In this document: piece by piece, positions 45,800-54,206 of the stretch | Numbering within the stretch: the stretch's first letter is position 1 | How the letters are laid out: each line of letters starts with the position of its first letter | Assembly (NCBI RefSeq): GCF_003385495.1 | Contig: NZ_QNUH01000010.1 | Span: forward strand, 1-64,000 | Length of the DNA: 64,000 nucleotides | Direction: 5' to 3' | From: Chryseobacterium elymi | GTDB taxonomy: Bacteria; Bacteroidota; Bacteroidia; Flavobacteriales; Weeksellaceae | Notes under the pieces: model-generated | The model's database searches: none | The model's input: the letters and a program-made list of their open reading frames with translations, nothing else | Told to the model about the DNA's origin: nothing | Translations under genes and position numbers: made by a program

Positions 45800-46244
45800 T
45801 TGATAATCAACTATTTAAACCAATTAATATTCAGTTTCTTTATTGTAGTTTTGCAAAGCGTTTATAAAAACAGGTCTCTGCCTTTTGCTATTCTGTAACA
45901 GTTTAAAATCTTCATTTTTTCTCTTTCAGTTTGCTTTTTCAGCTGCCCAATTAAAACTTATTTTTTAATAATTTTTAATACTGCTTCTGGTTTTCAGGTT
46001 AAAAGTAGTTATAAAGCTCAGAACAGTATGGATTTATAAAATCCTGCCCTGAGAATGAAAACGATATGATATTGCAAAGCTCAGCAAATATATTCCCAAC
46101 TGAATTTATTGTCAAAGTTAATGCAAAGTAAAATAATAATTAAAGATAATGCTTATCAGAATTGATATTCATTACTTTTGATACAAGACAACAATTCAGA
46201 TCTTAACCGATTTGGCCACTCAGAACCGGATGTTCCGGTAGAAT
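45800..46244 (+). promoter_or_regulatory. Cold-shock promoter, upstream palindrome and long 5' leader (copy 1)
   Basis: TTGATAATCAA (45800-45810), a perfect palindrome, is followed by a shared ATTCAGTT and the -7 box TAGTTTTG (45846-45853). From 45873 a leader starts GGTCTCTGCCTTTTGC, then TTCTGTAACAG and GCTTTTTCAGCTGCCC. The same blocks in the same order occur before the CSD gene at 51880. The leader is about 385 bases, long for this genome. Cold-responsive folding is suggested by the genes controlled, and is inference. Confidence 0.7.
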
Positions 46245-47372
46245 ATGATGAGTTTTAGAAATTTAAATTTAATAAATCCTATAGTCCGTGCCGTTACAGA
46301 AGCCGGATATTCCAAGCCCACAGAGATACAGTACATGGCTGTTCCACATATTTTAGCGGGAAGAGATGTGATAGGGTATGCTCAAACCGGAACAGGAAAA
46401 ACGGCGGCATTTGCAATGCCTATTCTCCAATTATTAAAAAGAAATACACCAGATCATAAAGAAATACGAACTTTAATCTTAACTCCAACACGGGATTTGG
46501 TCCTGCAGCTGGAAGAAAATTTTAAAGTTTACAGCAAATATTTACCACTTTCACAGCTTTCCATTTTTGGAGGTGTATTATCAGGAAGCCAGCTGGCAGC
46601 TCTGAGAAAAAGAGTGGATATCCTCATTGCAACTCCGGAAAGACTGCTGGATCTGGTAAGCCAAAGATATATTGATCTCTCTAAAATTGAAATATTGGTT
46701 TTAGATGAAGCTGACAGAATGCTTGATATGGGATTTGCAGAAGATGTAAAAAAGATACTGAAGCTGGTTTCACAAAAAAGACAGACCTTATTTTTTACCG
46801 CAACACTGCCACCGGAAGTCCAAAAATTTGCAGATGCCATGCTGAAGAACCCTGTAGAGATTACAGTTAATCCGGCTCCATCACCAATACACACCATTAA
46901 CCAGTCCGTTTACTTTGTTGAAAAAACCAAGAAAACTGATCTGCTTATCAATATACTGCAGGATGTATCTATTTTACGTTCACTGGTTTTTACCCGTACC
47001 AAACAGGGAGCCGACAGACTGGTGAAACAATTGGAGCGTACAGGAATTTTTGCGGCAGCTATCCATGGAAACAAATCTCAGATGGCAAGACAGCAGGCCG
47101 TGGAAGATTTCAGAAACAGTAAGATTCGTGTTTTGGTAGCTACCGATATTGCCGCCAGAGGAATTGACATTGAAGAACTTCCTTATGTAGTTAATTATGA
47201 ACTTCCCGATGTCCCGGAAACCTATGTTCACCGCATTGGAAAAACCGGAAGAGCAGGAATCCAGGGTACCGCCGTTTCTTTCTGTGACGAAGGGGAACGC
47301 TCTGATTTAACTAATATTCAGAAGTTGATAGGGTTTATAATGCCAGTGGAAAAATTACAATATATAAATTAA
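46245..47372 (+). CDS. DEAD-box RNA helicase
   Basis: This 375-residue ATP-dependent RNA helicase consists of the two RecA domains with no long C-terminal tail. Motifs in order: the Q motif (YSKPTEIQYMAVPHIL), I AQTGTGKTAAF, Ia LTPTRDL, II LDEADRMLDMGF, III FTATLP, IV LVFTRTKQGADRLV, V VATDIAARGIDI and VI HRIGKTGRAG. It resembles the RhlE group that remodels structured RNA in ribosome assembly and cold adaptation. It heads a unit with cspA 86 bases downstream. ATG at 46245 or 46248. Confidence 0.93.
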   Translation: MMSFRNLNLINPIVRAVTEAGYSKPTEIQYMAVPHILAGRDVIGYAQTGTGKTAAFAMPILQLLKRNTPDHKEIRTLILTPTRDLVLQLEENFKVYSKYLPLSQLSIFGGVLSGSQLAALRKRVDILIATPERLLDLVSQRYIDLSKIEILVLDEADRMLDMGFAEDVKKILKLVSQKRQTLFFTATLPPEVQKFADAMLKNPVEITVNPAPSPIHTINQSVYFVEKTKKTDLLINILQDVSILRSLVFTRTKQGADRLVKQLERTGIFAAAIHGNKSQMARQQAVEDFRNSKIRVLVATDIAARGIDIEELPYVVNYELPDVPETYVHRIGKTGRAGIQGTAVSFCDEGERSDLTNIQKLIGFIMPVEKLQYIN

Positions 47373-47458
47373 ATCACAATAAATAGATGGATTATTCTCT
47401 AAGAAATTTAAGAAAGAATCCTCAAATAATTAATACAACAATTTTTAATACTATTACA

Positions 47459-47653
47459 ATGCAAGAAGGCACCGTAAAATTTTTCAATGAAGCAAAAGGC
47501 TTCGGATTTATTTCTCCAGCAGACGGAGGTAAAGACATTTTTGTACACTCTTCAGGATTAGATACAAGATCTATCCGTGAAAACGATAAAGTAGTTTTCG
47601 AAGTACAAAAAAGCGACAAAGGTTTAAATGCAGTTAACGTAAAGTTAGCATAA
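47459..47653 (+). CDS. cspA: CspA-type cold shock protein
   Basis: This 64-residue single cold-shock domain reads MQEGTVKFFNEAKGFGFISP with the RNA-binding patches KGFGFI and DIFVHSSGL. The ATG at 47459 is chosen over an in-frame start 72 bases upstream because it begins the domain exactly. It binds single-stranded nucleic acid and melts RNA structure. It lies 86 bases after the helicase and probably shares the long-leader message. Confidence 0.95.
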   Translation: MQEGTVKFFNEAKGFGFISPADGGKDIFVHSSGLDTRSIRENDKVVFEVQKSDKGLNAVNVKLA

Positions 47654-47721
47654 TTTGAATATAACGTTTAAACGAATATTGACTGATAAGTAGCAATACC
47701 TTTCATTCGATGTCCGTTCAG

Positions 47722-47751
47722 AACCTCTTACTTGATGTGAGAGGTTTTTTG
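47722..47751 (+). terminator. Terminator after cspA
   Basis: AACCTCTTA and TGAGAGGTT pair (one wobble) around CTTGATG, followed by TTTT. Confidence 0.85.
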
Positions 47752-47865
47752 CAGATAAAACATGATATATTCCCTCAAAATATCCTAAAATTTAGATTAT
47801 ATTCTTTAAAAACGGCTCTATCCTGCTATATTTGTCCTTAAAAAATAATTTTACAACCATCATCA

Positions 47866-48702
47866 ATGAATGTATTATACGTTAACTGGGATATAAGTCC
47901 TGAAATCTTCAATATTTCCGGATTTCCTCTTAAATATTATGGCCTACTGTTTTTGGCCGGACTTGTTCTGTGCTATACAATCCTAAAGACCATCTATAAA
48001 AAAGAAAATTTAAGCCAACAGGCACATGAAGCACTTTTCTCTTATGCATTTATAGGAATTTTAGTAGGTGCCAGATTGGGACACTGTCTGTTTTATGACT
48101 TCGATTATTATTCCCAGCACCCTATTGAGATATTCCTGCCGATCCAAAAAGGAGCTGACGGAGCTTATCATTTTTCAGGATATGCAGGACTGGCAAGCCA
48201 CGGCGGCGGAATCGGGCTTATTATTATGCTTCTGATCTATGCTAGAAAATTCTCTATTAAGTTTATGACTGTTCTGGATGTGATTGCTATTGCCACCCCT
48301 CTGGCCGGAGCATTTATCAGGTTGGGCAATCTGATGAACTCTGAAATTATAGGAACACCTTCTAATGCGCCATGGGCTTTTATATTCAGACAGATAGACA
48401 ATATTCCGAGGCATCCTGCTCAGCTGTATGAAGCGATCTGTTATCTGATGATCTTCCTTGTGGTTTATTTTATTTATACCAAAAACATCTTTAAAGTGGG
48501 GAAAGGTTTTTACTTCGGCATCACTACTCTGCTGATCTTCATTGTAAGATTTTTTGTAGAATTCATAAAAGTGGATCAGGTTGATTTTGAAAAAGGAATG
48601 AGCCTGAATATGGGACAAATTTTAAGCATCCCGTTTCTGTTCCTGGGGCTTTTCTTTATTATTAAAAGTATCCGGGACAAAAAAGAAATGAAAGTTTCAT
48701 AG
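47866..48702 (+). CDS. lgt: Prolipoprotein diacylglyceryl transferase
   Basis: This 278-residue inner-membrane enzyme attaches diacylglycerol from phosphatidylglycerol to the lipobox cysteine, the first step of lipoprotein maturation. It has seven membrane helices. Conserved stretches are PLKYYGLLFLAGL, GILVGARLGHCLFYD, LASHGGGIGLIIM, RLGNLMNSEIIG and PRHPAQLYEAI, which holds the catalytic-region arginine and histidine. It is preceded by the csp terminator and followed by its own, so it is monocistronic. Confidence 0.96.
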   Translation: MNVLYVNWDISPEIFNISGFPLKYYGLLFLAGLVLCYTILKTIYKKENLSQQAHEALFSYAFIGILVGARLGHCLFYDFDYYSQHPIEIFLPIQKGADGAYHFSGYAGLASHGGGIGLIIMLLIYARKFSIKFMTVLDVIAIATPLAGAFIRLGNLMNSEIIGTPSNAPWAFIFRQIDNIPRHPAQLYEAICYLMIFLVVYFIYTKNIFKVGKGFYFGITTLLIFIVRFFVEFIKVDQVDFEKGMSLNMGQILSIPFLFLGLFFIIKSIRDKKEMKVS

Positions 48703-48720
48703 TCCTTAAAATATAACCAA

Positions 48721-48758
48721 AACCTCCGGTACCAATTGTAATACCGGAGGTTTTTTTT
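48721..48758 (+). terminator. Terminator after lgt
   Basis: AACCTCCGGTA and TACCGGAGGTT pair perfectly around CCAATTGTAA, followed by eight T. It lies 19 bases past the lgt stop. Confidence 0.92.
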
Positions 48759-48976
48759 CGGATTATTCCAAATAAAAAATTGGCTTAATATGATTAAGCC
48801 AATCCGTATTCCTCAGAATACTAACATCCACATATATTCTAATTACTGCAATCGGTCATTTTTTTAACCTTTATTACCACTGTAAGTTCTCGTAACTTCT
48901 TTAAGTTCAAAGTTGGTCAAAACTGAAGAAAAATAAAAGAAACAGCTATCAAATAAAGCTTTGAGTCTATAAAGGC

Positions 48977-49687
48977 TTACAACTCAATGAAAGGCTTATA
49001 GGTCCTGCCAATCGGAAGTTTTTTACCCATCACCTGTATCATACTGGCAGAGCGAACTTCAATTTTAAGCTTGGAAACAATGTAAGATTTGTGAATTCTC
49101 ACAAATATTTTAGGATCCAGACTTTCCTCTATCCTGCTGATTGGCATTTTCACCGTGATCGTTCCATCTTTGGTGTGAATGTGAATATATTCCCGTAAGC
49201 TTTCAATAAAAAAAATATCATGAAGAACAATTCTAATTTGCTTTTTTCCGCTGCTTATAAAAATATGTTCGCGGTCTGCCGCTTCCAATAAAACTTCTTC
49301 TGCATTCATCAGGTATTTAAATTTTTCAACCGCTTTGGTAAACCTGTTGTAAGGAACAGGCTTCATCAGATAATCTACAATATCAAGCTCATAACCTTCT
49401 ACAGCATACTGATGATAAGCAGTAGTCACAATGACAAGAGGTGGATTTGTCAGTCTTTTCAGGAAATCAAAACCTTTGATAACCGGAAGATGAAGATCCA
49501 GAAACATCAGATCAATATCATACCTGTTTAAAAGGCTTCCGGCGTAAACAGCGTCAGAACATTTTGCCACCAGATGAAAGTCTTGATCCCTTGAAACAAA
49601 ATTTTCGAGGATTTCTGCGGCTATCGGTTCGTCTTCTACAATGATGCAGGTGTATTTTCTAGAAGCGGAATGTGTCATTAAAATCAA
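48977..49687 (-). CDS. LytTR-family response regulator
   Basis: This 236-residue protein has an N-terminal receiver (TCIIVEDEPIAAEILENFV with the acidic pair, phospho-acceptor Asp in LMFLDLHLPVIKG, Lys in LMKPVPYNRF). Its C-terminal LytTR DNA-binding domain is IFFIESLREYIHIHTKDGTI, RIEESLDPKIFVRIHKSYIV and KLPIGRTYK. It overlaps the histidine kinase gene by 29 bases, so the pair is translationally coupled. The controlled genes are unknown; a DoxX-like gene upstream is a candidate. Confidence 0.93.
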   Translation of the reverse strand: MILMTHSASRKYTCIIVEDEPIAAEILENFVSRDQDFHLVAKCSDAVYAGSLLNRYDIDLMFLDLHLPVIKGFDFLKRLTNPPLVIVTTAYHQYAVEGYELDIVDYLMKPVPYNRFTKAVEKFKYLMNAEEVLLEAADREHIFISSGKKQIRIVLHDIFFIESLREYIHIHTKDGTITVKMPISRIEESLDPKIFVRIHKSYIVSKLKIEVRSASMIQVMGKKLPIGRTYKPFIEL

Positions 49688-50729
49688 TAATTAAGGTTAT
49701 AATATACCGTTCATTGGTAGTTTCAACGGTAAGAATGTGCTTTGGGTAAAGCAGTTCAAGCTGTCTCCGGATATTTTTCAATCCTATTTTTGTAGAATTT
49801 CCGTGGGGTTTCTCTTCTTTTGAATTTTCAATATGATAATGAAGAACATCGTTTTTCAGCTGAATATCAATGTGAATAAAGCTTTTCCCAAAGGTTTCTG
49901 AAACGCCATGTTTAAAAGCATTTTCAACAAACTGGATCAAAATAAGGGGTGATATTTCCTGGGAAGGATTATCTATATTCTCATTAAAACGAATCACGAG
50001 ATCATGATGCCGGATCTTCTGGATCTGAAGGAAATCCTTGATATTTTCTACATCTTTATCTATGGAAATATACCGTTCGGCCGCATCATAAATATTATAC
50101 CGCATTACTTTGGAAAGCTGTAAGATGACATCAGGTGTTTGATCGGCTTTTTTAAGAGCCATTCCGTAAATATTATTCAGCGTATTGAACAAAAAATGAG
50201 GATTGATCTGGGCTTTAAGCATGGTAAGCTCCTGATCCAGCTTTTCCGATTTCAGCTTTGAGATCTGTTCTTTCAGCAGGTTCTTCTGCCTGGTAATTTC
50301 TACGCCAAAGATAAGACCTGCCATAAAGACCAGATCCATAAAGGAGTTGAAAGCCACAAGTCCGTTGAGGAATCCTGAAGGCTGTTTGCCATCCAATGTT
50401 TCAACAATCCCATAAATATGGGGATAAATAATATAATGGGTGAAAAATCTGTGGGCAAGAACCGCAGCAATAAAAATAATGACAGAGAGAATACAGGTAA
50501 GAAATCTTCTGATATCGGTTCTTTCGTATACATAAAGAAGAGCATAAGCCAACGGAATTTTAACCAGAAGATACCCAAGTTCCAGAATAACGGTATTCTG
50601 AAGCCTTATCTGCCATTCTACATTAGGAAACTGATACCTTGACCAGTAAAAGTCCAGATAAACTTCCAGAATATAATACAGTATCCAAAAGAGCAGATGG
50701 ATATATAATTTTGATTTTCTGCCTGGCAT
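49659..50729 (-). CDS. LytS-type sensor histidine kinase
   Basis: This 356-residue inner-membrane kinase has four hydrophobic segments in the first 150 residues, then a short coiled linker (KNLLKEQISKLKSEKLDQEL). The His_kinase block INPHFLFNTLNNIYGMALKK carries the phosphorylated His, and the ATPase region has FVENAFKHGV (N box) and KIGLKNIRRQLELLYP. It lacks a separate periplasmic sensor domain, so it may sense membrane state. Its partner regulator follows with overlap. Confidence 0.92.
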   Translation of the reverse strand: MPGRKSKLYIHLLFWILYYILEVYLDFYWSRYQFPNVEWQIRLQNTVILELGYLLVKIPLAYALLYVYERTDIRRFLTCILSVIIFIAAVLAHRFFTHYIIYPHIYGIVETLDGKQPSGFLNGLVAFNSFMDLVFMAGLIFGVEITRQKNLLKEQISKLKSEKLDQELTMLKAQINPHFLFNTLNNIYGMALKKADQTPDVILQLSKVMRYNIYDAAERYISIDKDVENIKDFLQIQKIRHHDLVIRFNENIDNPSQEISPLILIQFVENAFKHGVSETFGKSFIHIDIQLKNDVLHYHIENSKEEKPHGNSTKIGLKNIRRQLELLYPKHILTVETTNERYIITLIIDFNDTFRF

Positions 50730-50809
50730 TAAGTGTTATAGGATTTACTATGCAAAATACTATCTTTCAGTGGAAAATAAAAATATAATGATTAATCTAC
50801 AGTAATTGT

Positions 50810-51193
50810 CTATGAACTGCCGCTTCCTCTCTTTCCGTTAAAAATAAGCTGCAAAAAACAGCAAATTAAAAGAATATTGAATTCAATTCCGTTCGTTCCG
50901 CCGCCTACAACATACCACCCATTTTGCCAATGGATAAAATAAATCCCCAACATCAGGATGAACATATTACAGATAGAAACCGGCTTTACATACCGGTCCG
51001 ACCAGATCAGCAATGCTGAGAAAAGGTGGATTAGTTTTACAGCCCAGGCCAGATAGAGCCCAAAAGGACTGAAGCCTATGGTATCAAGGTAAAGACGCCC
51101 AAAATTATTAACATCACCACTGAAAATAGATACTACACTGTGCATCAGCAAAATAACCGACAAAGCTGCACAGAGATAGAAATTGTTTTTCAT
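50810..51193 (-). CDS. DoxX-like small membrane protein
   Basis: This 127-residue protein has four hydrophobic helices, including FGLYLAWAVKLIHLFSALLI and MFILMLGIYFIHWQNGWYVV, then GGGTNGIEFNILLICC. Order and polar spacing resemble DoxX/quinol-oxidase-subunit-like proteins, but the match is by eye. It lies 80 bases upstream of the kinase gene on the same strand and could belong to that operon. Confidence 0.65.
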   Translation of the reverse strand: MKNNFYLCAALSVILLMHSVVSIFSGDVNNFGRLYLDTIGFSPFGLYLAWAVKLIHLFSALLIWSDRYVKPVSICNMFILMLGIYFIHWQNGWYVVGGGTNGIEFNILLICCFLQLIFNGKRGSGSS

Positions 51194-51586
51194 GAATCTA
51201 AATTAAAAAATCACAAAAAATATTTTGAACGCCAAATATCAACAGCCTACAAGTGTATATAAAAGATACAGACTGTAATGGATTCCGAATTCCTTACATC
51301 TAATGTATTATGAATGAATTATTAAAAAATATTTTACACATATAAAGGATATCATATTATATACCAACAGCATACATTCTGTAATTGCTCTAGAATTGAG
51401 CTTTCACGCAAAAAAAATCCAAAATATGTGAATTTTAGGCACAACATTTGCTGCTGTATGAATCGTATTATACACCACTTCATTTTTATAATATATTATT
51501 TTCCACAATCCTCAGCATGCTGAGGATTTTTAGTAATATTTAAATCGATGAAATGAACAGTCTGTTTTAAATGGGAAAATACATTT
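51194..51586. other. Intergenic region containing an isolated hairpin terminator
   Basis: No protein-coding frame is apparent in these 390 bases. AATCCTCAGC and GCTGAGGATT (51507-51528) form a perfect hairpin, and TTTTAG follows on the plus strand. No gene ends nearby on the plus strand, so an unannotated small RNA could end here, or it may serve neither flank. Confidence 0.4.
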
Positions 51587-51879
51587 TTGATAATCAATGA
51601 TTTAAAATAGGTTTATTCAGTTAATTGTCGTATATTTGTATATTAATTAATAGGCCGCTGCCTTTGCCCTCTGTTACAGTATGGAAATTCTTTCTTTTCA
51701 GTTCCCGCTTTTTCAGATGCCTCATTTTTTAAAAATCACTTCTTTTACTGATGAACGCCCAAACAAACTGCTTTCGACGCTTCGTTTCATAAAGAAGAAC
51801 AGACGGATGACTGCAGCTTTATAAGATTTGGCAGATCAGGTAAACAAATACAATATAAAATTAAATACTAGAATAATTT
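51587..51879 (+). promoter_or_regulatory. Cold-shock promoter, upstream palindrome and 5' leader (copy 2)
   Basis: TTGATAATCAA at 51587-51597, ATTCAGTT, then -7 box TATATTTG at 51631-51638. The leader begins GGCCGCTGCCTTTGCC at 51653 and continues CTCTGTTACAG, TCTTTCTTTTCAGTT and GCTTTTTCAGATGCC. The blocks match the leader of the DEAD helicase in order and spacing. The leader is about 235 bases. Confidence 0.7.
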
Positions 51880-52308
51880 ATGGCAGACTCTTTTTCTAAA
51901 AAAGAAAATTTCAAGAAAAAAATTCAAAAGCAAAAAGAAAAAGCGCTGAGACGCGAAGATCGTAAAACGAATAACAACAAGGGTGCAGAAGATGTTTTCA
52001 TGTATGTAGATGAATTCGGAAGACTTACCTCTACACCTCCTGAAGACAGAGAAAGACAGGAAGTAAACATTGATGAGATCCAGCTTGGTGCCGCTCCTAT
52101 TATGGCAGAAGAAATAAGAAAGACTGGGATCATCACTTTCCACAGTGAGAAAGGCTATGGCTTTATTACTGAAGACAACAGCAAAGAAAATGTTTTCTTT
52201 CACAACAACAGCTGTGCACATCCTGTAAAAAAGGGGAACAAAGTATCTTTCGAGAAAGAAAAATCTCCAAAAGGATTCTCTGCTGTGAATATCGAATTGG
52301 TTAAATAA
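51880..52308 (+). CDS. Cold shock domain protein with basic/acidic N-terminal extension
   Basis: This 142-residue protein has about 75 residues of charged, low-complexity N-terminus (KKENFKKKIQKQKEKALRRE, then DVFMYVDEFGRLTSTPPEDR) before a cold-shock domain: KTGIITFHSEKGYGFITEDN, ENVFFHNNS and SPKGFSAVNIELVK. The second aromatic patch is kept, and the first has HSEKGYGFI in place of KGFGFI. It probably binds RNA. It shares promoter and leader with the helicase/cspA unit. Confidence 0.92.
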   Translation: MADSFSKKENFKKKIQKQKEKALRREDRKTNNNKGAEDVFMYVDEFGRLTSTPPEDRERQEVNIDEIQLGAAPIMAEEIRKTGIITFHSEKGYGFITEDNSKENVFFHNNSCAHPVKKGNKVSFEKEKSPKGFSAVNIELVK

Positions 52309-52353
52309 ACAACAGATCTGCTACACAACAGCAGATTTTGTAAAAAAATAAAG

Positions 52354-52378
52354 AAAGCCGCTCAGTGAGCGGCTTTTA
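52354..52378. terminator. Terminator after the CSD gene
   Basis: AAAGCCGCTCA and TGAGCGGCTTTT pair around G/T, giving a strong stem with T and A tracts. It serves the CSD gene (+) and the SRPBCC gene (-). Confidence 0.9.
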
Positions 52379-52391
52379 TTGTATTTTAAAC

Positions 52392-52853
52392 TTATTTTTT
52401 ATTGAACATTCTCTCCAGTACTGCATAGCGGTAGTCGAAAATATATTCCACTTTCTTTTTAACGAAGAGTGAATGGGCTATTTCTCCCAAAAATCCCATG
52501 GGAAGTTCATAATCAATAGTATCTTTCATAATTACACCTTTTTCATTGGGGATGAATTCATGACGATGATGCCAAAGTTTATAGGGCCCTTTTTTCTGAA
52601 AATCTATAAAGCTCTTCTGAAAATCCACTCTAATGATCACTGTCTGCCATTTCATTTTTATACCAAAAAGAGGTGAAACGTAATAATCGATGAGCATTCC
52701 TTCATAAATTTCATCATTTTCCATGGTAGTCAGGACGATAAAATTCATGTCTTTTGGTGTGATCTCGGAAAGATTACTGGCAGAAGAAAAAAAATTCCAT
52801 GCGGTTTCTATACTGCAGTTGAGCTGTTGCTCTCGGACAAGACAGTACTTCAT
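52392..52853 (-). CDS. SRPBCC-fold (START/Bet v 1-like) protein
   Basis: This 153-residue cytosolic protein reads NCSIETAWNFFSSASNLSEI, then TPKDMNFIV, MKWQTVIIRVDFQKSFIDFQ, KGPYKLWHHRHEFIP and MKDTIDYELPMGFLGEIAHS. That is the usual pattern of a ligand-binding cyclase/dehydrase-like SRPBCC protein. The ligand is unknown. It is the last gene of a three-gene minus-strand unit (15 bases after the L,D-transpeptidase). Confidence 0.85.
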   Translation of the reverse strand: MKYCLVREQQLNCSIETAWNFFSSASNLSEITPKDMNFIVLTTMENDEIYEGMLIDYYVSPLFGIKMKWQTVIIRVDFQKSFIDFQKKGPYKLWHHRHEFIPNEKGVIMKDTIDYELPMGFLGEIAHSLFVKKKVEYIFDYRYAVLERMFNKK

Positions 52854-52868
52854 AAATTCTCTGTATAA

Positions 52869-53516
52869 TTATTGATAGATCCACATCAGAACTGGCTTCC
52901 CGGCCTTTTGAATCATAGGATCTATTTCTTTCATTGCATTGTTGGACACTGTAGGACACCCCCAGCCTTCCGGAGAACCTTTTGGAAAAACTTCGTCGTC
53001 ACTCATCTGGTCCCAGGAATGGAAAACGATATACCGTTTTAAAGCATTACTGTTTGTTTCATCCAAACCATGCATCAGGTACTTGATATTGATTCCCCAA
53101 TCACTATGACCTCTTCCCCACAGCTTATATTTTCCTAAAGATGAAAGATGGCTTCCGTCTTCATTACTGAACTGTGGATTGTCTTTTGAGCCATCTGCAC
53201 TCCATGGATTTGGACCACAGCCATGACCCACAAGGTATCTTTTAACAATCGATTTCTTTTTAAAATCCCAGACAAAAAATCTTTTAATCCCTGAATGAAG
53301 ACTCATATCAATCAGAATACAAAAATCCGTATTTAGTTTTTTTGAAACACAGAATTTCAAAGCTTCTTCGGCCTTTGATGTAATTTTAGAAAGATCCGCT
53401 TCCGGCCTGTTCCCTTCTTTAACAGAAAGATCTGCTAGAAAGTGACGGTTTCCTTTAGATTCATTAGTGCATGAAAATACAAGGTGTAAAGCAAAAACTA
53501 GGGCAAAAATCTTCAT
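52869..53516 (-). CDS. L,D-transpeptidase catalytic-domain lipoprotein (YkuD_2 type)
   Basis: This 215-residue envelope protein has lipobox LVFSC. The catalytic domain contains DFCILIDMSLHSGIKRFFVW, VGHGCGPNP, YLMHGLDETNSNALKR, VFHSWDQ and a GWGCPTVSNNAM nucleophile block in which the Cys is the likely catalytic residue. It should act on peptidoglycan crosslinks or tethered lipoproteins. It lies between the TIGR02117 gene (6 bases) and the SRPBCC gene (15 bases). Confidence 0.88.
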   Translation of the reverse strand: MKIFALVFALHLVFSCTNESKGNRHFLADLSVKEGNRPEADLSKITSKAEEALKFCVSKKLNTDFCILIDMSLHSGIKRFFVWDFKKKSIVKRYLVGHGCGPNPWSADGSKDNPQFSNEDGSHLSSLGKYKLWGRGHSDWGINIKYLMHGLDETNSNALKRYIVFHSWDQMSDDEVFPKGSPEGWGCPTVSNNAMKEIDPMIQKAGKPVLMWIYQ

Positions 53517-53522
53517 TGAAAA

Positions 53523-54206
53523 TTATTTGTAATGTCTAAAGATTCCAAAATCGGAAGGTGTCCATAATGCAGCTTTCTGTCCTGCAGCTTTCAGTGCATC
53601 GTTTGCCCAGGTATTGCAGGTATTCAGGAAGCTATATTTTCCTTTAGCATCATAAAATGCATCGTTAACATCATAAACAGCATCAGTTGGAATCAGGATA
53701 AAGTTTCCATTCTGATCTCTGTCGAATTTATCTTCTATGAATTTCACCAGACTCTTATATTGATCCCTGCTGATCATGATCATTTTGCAGTCTTCACCTT
53801 CTTTCATGGTTTTGTAATAGGAACAGTGCATGGCAGAATCACTGAGCCAGAAAGTGGCTTTAAAAGCAGTGGAGAACTTCAGATCGGCCCATGTCGGCGT
53901 ATCAAGATAAAAGCCTTTATCGCCCCAGCCTATTCCTATATAACTGTAATCTGTGCTTTTTGATTTTGTGTTGGAAAACGGAACTTTTGCTCCCCAATCC
54001 TGAAGATCATTTTTTACAGGCATTACAATATCCGTGTGCACGCCGTTGGTAAAAATATAAATCGGAATATCTTTAGGCTTTCCGTCATTATCTGCAGAAA
54101 CTTCTATAAGCGGCAGTAAAAGACCCAGAATAACATACAGAGCAACAATTCCCAAAATAATTCCTAAGGTTTTCAGAACATACAGTAATACAATTTTCAC
54201 ACTCAT
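53523..54206 (-). CDS. TIGR02117/DUF2459-family protein
   Basis: This 227-residue protein has an N-terminal membrane helix (YVLKTLGIILGIVALYVILG) and a periplasmic domain. The domain reads IPIYIFTNGVHTDIVMPVKN, YSYIGIGWGDKGFYLDTPTW and FLNTCNTWANDALKAAGQKA. The conserved H, GWGD and CNTW elements recall papain-like cysteine peptidases, but the family has no tested function that I know of. It heads the operon with the transpeptidase, so an envelope role is likely. Confidence 0.85.
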   Translation of the reverse strand: MSVKIVLLYVLKTLGIILGIVALYVILGLLLPLIEVSADNDGKPKDIPIYIFTNGVHTDIVMPVKNDLQDWGAKVPFSNTKSKSTDYSYIGIGWGDKGFYLDTPTWADLKFSTAFKATFWLSDSAMHCSYYKTMKEGEDCKMIMISRDQYKSLVKFIEDKFDRDQNGNFILIPTDAVYDVNDAFYDAKGKYSFLNTCNTWANDALKAAGQKAALWTPSDFGIFRHYK

